This document shows positions 53,733 through 61,320 of a DNA stretch of 64,000 nucleotides, piece by piece (the first letter of the stretch is position 1; each line of letters begins with the position of its first letter). The position numbers were made by a program, and so were the translations under genes. A model generated the notes under the pieces. The model was not told the DNA's origin and ran no database searches. It saw nothing but the letters and a program-made list of their open reading frames with translations. The stretch is from Citreicoccus inhibens (GTDB taxonomy: Bacteria > Myxococcota > Myxococcia > Myxococcales > Myxococcaceae): assembly GCF_019039035.1 (NCBI RefSeq), contig NZ_JAHNZT010000004.1, forward strand, positions 62,001-126,000, in the 5' to 3' direction.

Positions 53733-54266
53733 ATGACGAGCCGCGTCCCTTCGCACCACGCCCTCCTCGCGCGAGCCCTCACTCCAGAGGGCTTCGCGCC
53801 CTTCGGTGACGTCGTGTCCGCGGGGCTCTCCGAGGGGGCGACGGCGAACCAGGGGACCGCGGTGCGCTACGACTGGACCGCGAGGCTCGAAAGCACGCGC
53901 GACGGAGCCAAGCCCAACCTCGCGGTCTTCCGCGCGCTGCCTCAACCCCTGCCCTTCACGGTCGGACTGCTCGAACATCACCCACGGTCGAGCCAGACCT
54001 TCCTCCCCTTGCGCTGCTCCCGCTACCTCGTGTGCGTCGCCCCCGCGCGGGCCTCCGGTGGCCCCGACCCGGAGCGACTCCTGGCCTTCGTAGCGGGACC
54101 GGGCCAGGGCGTGAACTACCACCGTGGCGTCTGGCATCACCCCATCATCGCGCTCGATACACCCGCCGAGTTCGCCATGCTCGCGTGGGAGGACGGCGGC
54201 CCCGAGGATTGCGTCGTCCACCCGCTCGCGACACCGCGCCTCGTTCATCTGGCCGAATCCGACTGA
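53733..54266 (+). CDS. allA: ureidoglycolate lyase
   Basis: 177 residues from ATG. The AllA-type cupin shows ALTPEGFAPFGDVVSAG at the start, LEHHPRSSQTFLPL, YLVCVAPARAS and GQGVNYHRGVWHHPIIALD, the family's active-site strand. It splits ureidoglycolate into glyoxylate and urea at the end of allantoin breakdown. No other purine catabolic gene is nearby, so it stands alone here. Confidence 0.92.
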   Translation: MTSRVPSHHALLARALTPEGFAPFGDVVSAGLSEGATANQGTAVRYDWTARLESTRDGAKPNLAVFRALPQPLPFTVGLLEHHPRSSQTFLPLRCSRYLVCVAPARASGGPDPERLLAFVAGPGQGVNYHRGVWHHPIIALDTPAEFAMLAWEDGGPEDCVVHPLATPRLVHLAESD

Positions 54267-54345
54267 GGGTCGCCGCTCATACCGGAGAGCACGAGCTGCC
54301 TGCCTGGCCGCATCCCCGAAGCCCAGGCGCCTTGCGTTGACCTGG

Positions 54346-54368
54346 TGACCAGAATAGGAATCTGGTCA
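54346..54368. promoter_or_regulatory. intact TetR-type operator
   Basis: TGACCAGA-N7-TCTGGTCA, perfect 8-base arms in a 23-base dyad ending at the base before the ATG of the TetR remnant. A TTGACC (54337-54342) just upstream may be the -35, which would place the dyad over the promoter, as in TetR autorepression. Confidence 0.65.
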
Positions 54369-54597
54369 ATGAGTTCGGATCCGCGCGCGGCCATCCTCCT
54401 CGCGGCTGGCGAAGCCTTCCTCCGCGATGGCTTCAAGAAGGCCTCGGTCGAGGACATCGCTCGCCGGGCAGGCGCGGGGGTTCGTCGAGTTCATGCACTG
54501 TCTGTGCGTCGGCTTGCTCTCGAAGGGCTTTGAGGCCCAGCGCCACCGACCCCTGGGCGCATGCTTCGAAGTCTTCCTCCGCGGGCTCTCCGCATGA
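54369..54597 (+). pseudogene. TetR-family regulator, internally deleted remnant
   Basis: The N-terminal HTH region is intact (SSDPRAAILLAAGEAFLRDG then FKKASVEDIARRAGAG, about 38 residues). The text then jumps, with a frame change, to what looks like a TetR C-terminal helix: FVEFMHCLCVGLLSKGFEAQ then RHRPLGACFEVFLRGLSA and a stop. A normal TetR protein has about 200 residues, so roughly 120 are missing. The reading frame is also broken: 229 bases from ATG to that stop. A working repressor is unlikely. The stop overlaps the ATG of the following permease by 4 bases, so the two were once one operon. Confidence 0.75.
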
Positions 54598-56966
54598 ATC
54601 CCCTTCCCTCGCTCGAAACCCCATTGCAATCCCCACCCCCTGAACGACAGACCGCCTACCGCTGGACCTATCTCTGGCTGGGGGCGGGGGTGGCCCTCGT
54701 GGGCTTCGGACTGCTCGCGGTGGCGCTCCTGTCCGCCCATGCGTGGGAAGAGGCCAGCCCCGCACTGGGGCTCTCCCTGCTGGGCTGGGGCAGCCTCGTC
54801 CAAGTCCTGAGCGCGGCGCTGCTCGCGGCCCACCAGGACCTCGCCCCGGTGTCGAACCCCGGGGTGCTGCTGGTGGGGACGGCGGTATGGCTCGCGGGCT
54901 GGGGGTTCATCGCGGCGGGCATCCGCCGGGTGCCAGCGTCTCCGGACGGCCCGAGTCCGGCCGCGGGCGCCGCGCTGTATCCGCGGCTGGCGCGCTACCA
55001 GGACTTCTCTTGGCGCACCCTCGCGGCGTATGGAGGCGGCCTCCTGCTGGCGGAGGTCCTCCTCATCGCCCTGCAGACGTGGCTGTCGGATGGGGGAGCG
55101 CACCCGGAGTTCGCGGGGACGACGGAAGCGAGCAGTGGAGTCCTGTCATTGACGCCCACGGGGGCCTTCGCCCTGGCCCTGCTCGCGGGAGGAATGGTGG
55201 CCTTCCTCTTCGGATTCCTCGGCGCCTCGCGGGCGCAGCGGCTGTCCTTGCCCGAGGCCACCCTCGGCGTGCTGTACCTGGGCCTGCCCATCCCCATCGT
55301 CCTCACGCTGGTGGGGCAGGTTCCGGAGCTCCAACTCGCGCTGGGCCCTCATCTGCGCGAGGTGACGAACGTCGCGGCGCTGCTCGGTCGCGCGGAGCTG
55401 GGGTACTGGCTCGTCTTCACGTCCCTGGTGCTGCTGCTGGTGCTGGGCATCAACACCGGGTTCATCGCCGCCGGCAGCGGACGCCTCGACCTGCGGATGG
55501 GCTTCGAGCTCTTCGTCGCGCGCCGGCACGTGGCGGTGTTCCGTCCCTCGCTGCTGTTGGGCACGCTGGCCGTGCTGATGCTCGGCATCATCCCGCCGCT
55601 GCTCGTCGCCTTCATCCTCCGCTCGACGGAAGCCGCGGTGGAGCGCACCCGCATCCGAAGACTGGGGCTGACGGATCCGCTGGCCGCGGCGGCCGACCTC
55701 AACCGCCTCAAGCAGCGAGTGCAATCCCCGACCATGATGATGACCGCCCTGTCCGTGGGCGGCGTGGGCGTGGGGGTCATGGCGCTCATCATCGTCATGT
55801 CGGTGATGAGCGGCTTCGAGACGGAGCTGCGGCAGAAAATCCTGGGCACCAACGCGCACGCCGTGGTGTCCAAGTACACGGGCGGCCTCACCGAGTATCC
55901 CCAGGTCATGGACACCGTCCGCAAGGTGCCCGGCGTCGTGGGACAGACGCCCTTCCTCATCAACCAGGTGATGATTGCCTCCGAGCACAACGCCGACGGC
56001 GTCGTCATCAAAGGCATCGACCCCGCCACGGTGGGCGAGGTGACGGACCTGCCGCGCAACATCCAGGGGAGCGGCTCCATCGACCTCCTCGGCGCCCCAG
56101 AGAAGATTGTCCCTCACGAACCCTCCGACGAAACCCATGACGCGAAGAGCGGCGCGCCCCCGAAGCCCGTCGTGTTGCCCGGCATCATCATCGGCCGAGA
56201 GCTGGCGGCGTCGCTGCGCGTGGTGGAGGGCGACACGGTGAATGTCATCTCCCCGCTGGGAACCGGGATGGGCCCCTCCGGCCCGATTCCGAAGAGCCGC
56301 GCCTTCCGCGTGGCGGCCATCTTCTACTCGGGCATGTACGAGTACGACTCCAAGTTCGTCTACATCCTCCTGCGCGAGGCGCAGGACTTCTTCGCCGTCG
56401 AGGGCGCCACGGGCATCGAGCTGAAGGTGGCGGACATCGACGACGCGCGGCGCATCGCGGCCCAGGCGGTGAAGGCGCTGGGCGGCTATCCCTACCGGGC
56501 GCGGGACTGGGGCGCGATGAACAAGAACCTCTTCTCGGCGCTGCGCCTGCAAAAGCTGGTGATGGGCATCATCCTCTCCATCATCATCATCGTGGCGGCG
56601 GGGCTCATCGTCGCCACCGTCATCATGTTGGTGCTGGAGAAGCGCAAGGAGATCTCCGTCCTCAAGGCATTGGGCGTCCCGGACGGAGGCATCGTGAAGA
56701 TATTCCTCGCCGAGGGTCTGCAAATCGGCGTCGCGGGGGGCCTCCTCGGACTGATGTCTGGCCTTTCGTGGTGTGTGTTCATCGAGAAGGTAGGCATCAA
56801 GATGGACGCGGCCGTGTACTTCATGCCGGCGCTGCCGGTGCGCGTCGAGCCGGTGCAGACCGCGCTGGCTGTCGTCATCGCCGTGCTCGTCACCTACCTC
56901 GCGTCCATCTACCCAGCCCTCAAGGCCAGCAGCGTGGAGCCGGTGGAGGGACTCAAGGCCGAATAG
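54594..56966 (+). CDS. enlarged LolC/LolE-like ABC transporter permease
   Basis: 790 residues from ATG overlapping the TetR remnant's stop. Residues 1-300 add about six or seven membrane spans not found in normal LolC/E proteins (about 410 residues). The LolC/E-like part starts at MGFELFVARRHV (near 302). It continues with SVGGVGVGVMALIIVMSVMS GFETELRQKILG-type sequence, a periplasmic MacB core (VVSKYTGGLTEYPQVMDTVR to KALGGYPYRARDWGAMNKNL), and three FtsX spans (VMGIILSIIIIVAAGLIVAT, GGLLGLMSGLSWCVFIEKVG, VVIAVLVTYLASIYPALKAS) ending SSVEPVEGLKAE. LolCDE moves lipoproteins from the inner membrane to LolA. No ATPase gene is beside it, so the partner is elsewhere. Confidence 0.85.
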   Translation: MNPLPSLETPLQSPPPERQTAYRWTYLWLGAGVALVGFGLLAVALLSAHAWEEASPALGLSLLGWGSLVQVLSAALLAAHQDLAPVSNPGVLLVGTAVWLAGWGFIAAGIRRVPASPDGPSPAAGAALYPRLARYQDFSWRTLAAYGGGLLLAEVLLIALQTWLSDGGAHPEFAGTTEASSGVLSLTPTGAFALALLAGGMVAFLFGFLGASRAQRLSLPEATLGVLYLGLPIPIVLTLVGQVPELQLALGPHLREVTNVAALLGRAELGYWLVFTSLVLLLVLGINTGFIAAGSGRLDLRMGFELFVARRHVAVFRPSLLLGTLAVLMLGIIPPLLVAFILRSTEAAVERTRIRRLGLTDPLAAAADLNRLKQRVQSPTMMMTALSVGGVGVGVMALIIVMSVMSGFETELRQKILGTNAHAVVSKYTGGLTEYPQVMDTVRKVPGVVGQTPFLINQVMIASEHNADGVVIKGIDPATVGEVTDLPRNIQGSGSIDLLGAPEKIVPHEPSDETHDAKSGAPPKPVVLPGIIIGRELAASLRVVEGDTVNVISPLGTGMGPSGPIPKSRAFRVAAIFYSGMYEYDSKFVYILLREAQDFFAVEGATGIELKVADIDDARRIAAQAVKALGGYPYRARDWGAMNKNLFSALRLQKLVMGIILSIIIIVAAGLIVATVIMLVLEKRKEISVLKALGVPDGGIVKIFLAEGLQIGVAGGLLGLMSGLSWCVFIEKVGIKMDAAVYFMPALPVRVEPVQTALAVVIAVLVTYLASIYPALKASSVEPVEGLKAE

Positions 56967-57045
56967 GTCGCGGCAGAAGCCCCGCGGCCGAACGCCGTCC
57001 CATGCCTCACCTGAAGCGCACCCCACACCCGGGGCAACGAGGTCG

Positions 57046-57672
57046 TCACGAAGGCACGAGCAAGCGCGCCTGCGAGTGCCTGCGCGAGATGACGAATGCC
57101 ACGCCGAGGTTGGGGAGCCAGCAGAGCCAGGCGACGACCCTGTAGGCCGAGACGAAGTCGCCCAGTGCGTGAGTCAGGACCGGCATCCAGAGCCTCAGCG
57201 TGACCGCCGCGAAACAGGCGGCATCGCTATAGGTCATCATGCGCCGGTGTCCTTCGATGTGTCGGTTCCGAATGAGTCGGTAGGCAGAGGCCGTGGTGTA
57301 AAGCCAGACGACTCCCAGGCTGACGAAGCCCGCTGCGGCGACGGCGCCCCCCTGGGCGAAGAAGCCCAGATAGACAGCGGCAAGCCCACTCAGCAGGGCC
57401 GCTCCGACGTAGACCTTTCCGACGAGCCGGTGCGCGCGCGGAAACTTGAGCCGCAGCCTTGCCACGAACTGCGTCCAGCCAAGGCCCAGAGCCAGTCCGC
57501 CCAGACAGATATGGGTGTAGAAGGCCGCATTCCAGACGGAGCTGGTCAGGAGTTCTCTGCTCTTCAGGGCTCGGATTCCGACGTTCGAGGCGGAGAGCAA
57601 GTAGCTGCCGGGATAGAGCCCCACGGCCAGACAGAGGGCGGCGAAGAGGATCCAGCGGGCCTTGCTTACCAC
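57046..57672 (-). CDS. DUF2306 membrane protein
   Basis: 208 residues with six hydrophobic segments (ARWILFAALCLAVGLYPGSY, AFYTHICLGGLALGLGWTQF, YVGAALLSGLAAVYLGFFAQ, AAAGFVSLGVVWLYTTASAY and two more). Conserved His/Arg marks of DUF2306 are HRLVGKVYVGAAL and GHRRMMTYSDAACFAAVTLR. The His residues suggest haem or quinone contact, but the role is unknown. It converges with the LolC/E-like gene. Confidence 0.82.
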   Translation of the reverse strand: MVSKARWILFAALCLAVGLYPGSYLLSASNVGIRALKSRELLTSSVWNAAFYTHICLGGLALGLGWTQFVARLRLKFPRAHRLVGKVYVGAALLSGLAAVYLGFFAQGGAVAAAGFVSLGVVWLYTTASAYRLIRNRHIEGHRRMMTYSDAACFAAVTLRLWMPVLTHALGDFVSAYRVVAWLCWLPNLGVAFVISRRHSQARLLVPS

Positions 57673-57793
57673 CCTGGAGACTCGTGGTTCGGAATGAGGG
57701 GCTCAATCGTTCGCTCCAGCGCCCCCCGCTAGACTCCAGGGCGCTTGGGCTGCGCGTGAGGCCCGTCCGTCGCGGGGCCTCACGGCCCCCAGC

Positions 57794-58999
57794 TCATGAC
57801 TTCTTGCAGGTTGTCTCGGGAGCGACCTTCGCGACGTCGGCGCCCCACAGGCAGATGATTCGATCCAAAGCCAGACCACTGCGCGAGTTGCTGAAGAAGA
57901 CGATGCCGTCGCCAGATTGCGGACGCATCAAGAACTTGGCTCGGAAACCAGCCTGGTTGCGTCCGTCATGCCCCACTGCGGTGCTGCCATCGCCAAGGCG
58001 TTCGATGAAATGCCCCAGGCCGTAGACCGCCTCGTTCGGCGCGCGCGGCGTGGTCAGCTCCGCGGGGGTATACATTTGGGCCAGTTGCGCCTGGGACAGA
58101 GGATGCGCGCCAGCGGTGTTCGCCATTCCAGCAATCATCCAGCGGGCGAAGTCGTGGACGGTGGTGGTCAGGGTGGAGGGCGCCTGCTCCACGTAGTACC
58201 GCGGCGGCACCGGACTGCCATCATCGTCATGGCCCTGCGCGGCACCCGCAAGCACCTCCGGCGTCATGGCGACGCTGCTCTGTTTCATGCCCAGCGGCCG
58301 GAACACCAGTTCGCGCGCCAGATCCGAATACTTGCGCTGGGTGGTCCTCTCGATGGCCAACTGCATCAGGGTGTATCCACCTCCGGAGTACTGGAACTTC
58401 GCCCCGACCGGCGCGAACAGCTCCACCGCGCCACGCCCATTGGTCTTGCCGGCCAGGGACTCCTCCAGGCTCGGCAGCTCCTTGAAGTCGAGCCAGCCTT
58501 GATACCCGCCCAGGGTCGTGCCCGCGGTGTGCGACAGCAGGCGGCGGATCGTGATTTGACGCGGGTCGAACTCGCTCTTCGCCAGCGGCCAGGGCGATAC
58601 CATCTCGGCCACTGGCTTATCCAACTGCACGCGCCCCTGCTCGGCCAGGCGCATCGTCACCCAACTGGCGATCGGCTTGGACAGCGAGGCCGCGACGAAC
58701 ACGGTGTCGGGCGTCACTGGCACCTTGCCCGCATGGTCGGCGAAGCCAAAGCCCTTCGCGTAGACCAGCTTGCCGCCCACAATCAGCCCCACGGCCGCGC
58801 CCTGAATGTGGGCCTCCTTCATGAGGGCTGGCACTTCGCGCTCGAGGACCTGCGTGAATGGCGGTGACGCCACAACACGGGCGCGCTCGGCCGCGACCGC
58901 GGTCCCCGTGAGCGCTAGCGCAGCCGTCAGCACCCACGCAGGGAGCGCCCTGACACCGGGGGTGGGCGACAGGCCGTGGAAGAAGAGTCTGGAGGTCAT
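57794..58999 (-). CDS. secreted serine hydrolase, beta-lactamase/DD-peptidase fold
   Basis: 401 residues. Signal peptide ALPAWVLTAALALTGTAVAA. The nucleophile motif is S105-L-S-K108 in FVAASLSKPIASWVTMRLAE; second motif FQYSGGGYTLMQLAIERTTQ; third block GHDGRNQAGFRAKFLMRPQS. It ends ICLWGADVAKVAPETTCKKS. It belongs to the same broad family as the protein at 31722-32930 but is only distantly similar, so the two are not a recent duplication. The substrate is unknown. Confidence 0.9.
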   Translation of the reverse strand: MTSRLFFHGLSPTPGVRALPAWVLTAALALTGTAVAAERARVVASPPFTQVLEREVPALMKEAHIQGAAVGLIVGGKLVYAKGFGFADHAGKVPVTPDTVFVAASLSKPIASWVTMRLAEQGRVQLDKPVAEMVSPWPLAKSEFDPRQITIRRLLSHTAGTTLGGYQGWLDFKELPSLEESLAGKTNGRGAVELFAPVGAKFQYSGGGYTLMQLAIERTTQRKYSDLARELVFRPLGMKQSSVAMTPEVLAGAAQGHDDDGSPVPPRYYVEQAPSTLTTTVHDFARWMIAGMANTAGAHPLSQAQLAQMYTPAELTTPRAPNEAVYGLGHFIERLGDGSTAVGHDGRNQAGFRAKFLMRPQSGDGIVFFSNSRSGLALDRIICLWGADVAKVAPETTCKKS

Positions 59000-59408
59000 G
59001 GCGTCCTGGGCCCGGAGAGAGTTCGTGGAGGCACTGCGGGACTTCCAAGGCCCCTACGAGGCCCGGCGCACTCGATTGCGCGCTCGAACGAAAATCCCAT
59101 GTGTCGGCCGATGTGCGCCGCGATGGGGCGCGCGGAAACATGCCGAGACAGCCCGCCCGCGTGTCTCCAATCCATACGTTCACGCGCGCGGCAGATTTCA
59201 CCAGGAAGCCTGACACGTCAGCCCCCAGGCCGGACATGTCATTCCCAGACATGGCACACCTCGCACACGGGCGCCCGAGAGGAAATTCCTCGACTTACGG
59301 GACTGGCACCATGCCTGCATTGATGGCGCGTGGGCAGTCGGGCCGAAGCCTGTAAGCCCAGACCTACCGCTGCACGAAGTAGGTCCCACCACGGCACAGA
59401 GGAATCCT
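59000..59408. other. intergenic region between serine hydrolase and lipase genes
   Basis: About 400 bases with no convincing coding frame. The only clear signal is a sigma-54-type promoter near its right end (59304-59319). Confidence 0.5.
59304..59319 (+). promoter_or_regulatory. sigma-54-type (-24/-12) promoter for the lipase gene
   Basis: TGGCACCATGCCTGCA matches the -24/-12 consensus TGGCACG-N4-TTGCA at 9 of its 12 defined positions outside the variable bases, including the GG and GC doublets at exactly the right distance. It lies 90 bases before the lipase ATG. Expression would then need an enhancer-binding protein, a class that is abundant in myxobacteria. Confidence 0.55.
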
Positions 59409-60593
59409 ATGGCATCCCCCATCACTCCCCTCAATCTCTGTCAGAAGGCCTTTCTCCTCACCTGGGAATCCAACCGCGTCGGTGACATCGCGGGCGCTTC
59501 CCAGACATTGGCGCAGACCCTGAAGTCCAAGCTGACGACCTTCCTGGCCCTGCCGGACGTCCAGCAGGCCATGGAAGGCCAGTGGTCGGTCGTCTGGGGG
59601 CCGGCGGTCTTCGAGGCCAAGGACAGTCCCGAGAGCTTCGCAGACAATGTCATGTACGTCGCGGCGAACCCCGACCGGTCTGTCTACGTCGTCGCCATCG
59701 CAGGCACCAACGGGTCGTCCGCCTATGACAAGGATGACGAAGACAACAGCGTCAACACCACGACACTCTGGACGGCGGCCTTCCCGAGCCTGCCCTCCTA
59801 CAGCGTGCCCCAGGGAATCAATCCGTGGCCCGTCATCTCGACAGGGACCGCGCTGGGAACCAACAACCTGCTCGGCATGACCGACTCGGTGACCACCCGG
59901 CAGACCCTGGTGGAGTTCCTCCGCTCCTTGAGCGACACGGGCTCGAAGACGCTCATCTTCGGTGGCCACAGCCTGGGGGGCGCGCTGGCGCCCACGCTCG
60001 CGCTCGCCCTGTTCAATCCCTCGGGCGGCGTGTTCAGCACCGGCAATTGGGGCAACGTCTACGTGCTTCCGGTGGCAGGCCCTACGCCTGGAAACAAGGG
60101 CACCTCCGACTTCTTCGGTCAGGTGTTTCCGCCCGTCAGCCTGAACCTGTCGCAGCCGCAGTACGCCTGGAACCAGAACATCTGGAACAGCCTCGACGCC
60201 GTGCCGCACGCGTGGGTCGTCGACATGCTCAAGAAGATCCCCACCCTCTACCCCACGAAGTGGGCGGGTGGACAAGTCCCCTCGGACATCACGAACCTGG
60301 TCAATGCGGCCGTCACCGCCTCGGAGCTCGGCGGCGCCCTCCCGGGCCCCTACACGCAGCTGCCCAACATCCCGACGCCGGGCACCGTCGACGGCCCCAA
60401 TCCCATCACGACCGAGGACGAGTTCTGGGCCGAGGTCGCGTACCAACACCTGAAGGCCTACCAGCTCCTCTTCGACGTCGAGTCGCTGGTCTCCGAAGGC
60501 ACTCAGACCGCGGCCCAGCAGATGTTCAAGCGGTGGCTGTCCAAGTTCCCCCGGCTGGCGCCCCAGCCGGTCAAGCGCGCCGCCAGGCGCTGA
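59409..60593 (+). CDS. lipase, class 3 (alpha/beta hydrolase)
   Basis: 394 residues from ATG in MASPITPLNLCQKAFLLTWE. Nucleophile S188 in LIFGGHSLGGALAPTLALAL, the class 3 lipase G-H-S-L-G. An oxyanion strand lies in SVYVVAIAGTNGSSAYDKDD. A likely catalytic Asp/His region is IWNSLDAVPHAWVVDMLKKI. There is no signal peptide, so it is cytoplasmic or exported by another route. The C-terminal 70 residues are helical with a basic tail (PQPVKRAARR). It is probably transcribed from the sigma-54-type promoter. Confidence 0.85.
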   Translation: MASPITPLNLCQKAFLLTWESNRVGDIAGASQTLAQTLKSKLTTFLALPDVQQAMEGQWSVVWGPAVFEAKDSPESFADNVMYVAANPDRSVYVVAIAGTNGSSAYDKDDEDNSVNTTTLWTAAFPSLPSYSVPQGINPWPVISTGTALGTNNLLGMTDSVTTRQTLVEFLRSLSDTGSKTLIFGGHSLGGALAPTLALALFNPSGGVFSTGNWGNVYVLPVAGPTPGNKGTSDFFGQVFPPVSLNLSQPQYAWNQNIWNSLDAVPHAWVVDMLKKIPTLYPTKWAGGQVPSDITNLVNAAVTASELGGALPGPYTQLPNIPTPGTVDGPNPITTEDEFWAEVAYQHLKAYQLLFDVESLVSEGTQTAAQQMFKRWLSKFPRLAPQPVKRAARR

Positions 60594-61320
60594 CGGGACC
60601 GAGCCCCTCGAAGCAAGCCCAGCGGCGTTGCCCGAGCGTCACTCGAATCCAGGGTGCCGCTCGGGCGGTCGCCCACGAAGCCTCGCCTGCCAACCACCAG
60701 ACCGCGGGTCGAGGGCCGTCCAGAACGACGCCATGGTGCCCATGAGCTGGCCAGATTGATGTCGTGCAACTGCGGCGCGCCGAGGTCCGCCAGACTGCTC
60801 GCCACGACGACGTGCCCACCCTCTGCGGTAGCTGGGGTTGGGCCCTCGCGAGGCGGGTGGCGCCATCGCTCGTCACCGTGTCGCCCGGGTGGACCTCCCC
60901 TCCCCGGGTCCACGCCTCGCCTCATGCCATGCATCAGGGTCGTGATGTTCGCCACCGTCTCCACGGCCATCCTCATTCACTAGCGAACAACCCCAGGCAT
61001 CCGTGCACCGCCGTTCCCCTGGTGGGAAAGCGACACTCTTCACGGCCGCGAGTCTGAGCTGACAATCTCTGCTCGACTTTCCCCGAGCCCCACTGCTCTT
61101 ATTGAATGGCATTCATCGCATTCTGATTGTGGAGGGAGAACCGGTTCCCCTGGTCCACACATCCTCACGTGAGTCCACCTGCCCGGGTGGACCTCGCCGA
61201 GCCTCCTGCTGAGAACGACACTCGCTCGCCCGCCAGAAGGCGCGGCGGGTCCACCACTCACGCCACGCCTCTCGGGGGCGACGGCGACGGGCGGGGCTTC
61301 GCCCGGCACGGGGGCATGCA
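60594..61320. other. 727-base region before the SpvB-like gene
   Basis: No open frame here has convincing protein composition. Around 61095-61135 the GC content drops noticeably; this patch holds a palindrome TGAATG-G-CATTCA (61103-61115) and a second GCATTC just after it, which may be the promoter/operator area of the downstream gene. The rest shows nothing I can name. Confidence 0.45.

Noticed and set aside
55146..57026. 626-codon minus-strand frame opposite the LolC/E-like permease
   Set aside because: Rich in Arg, His and Gln as expected of the complement of hydrophobic codons; the plus strand shows clear membrane spans.
59101..59355. 84-codon plus-strand frame before the lipase gene
   Set aside because: No binding site, no protein-like pattern, and it overlaps the sigma-54-type promoter.
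60654..60983. 109-codon frame between the lipase and SpvB-like genes
   Set aside because: Pro/Arg/Ser-rich random text and no start signal.
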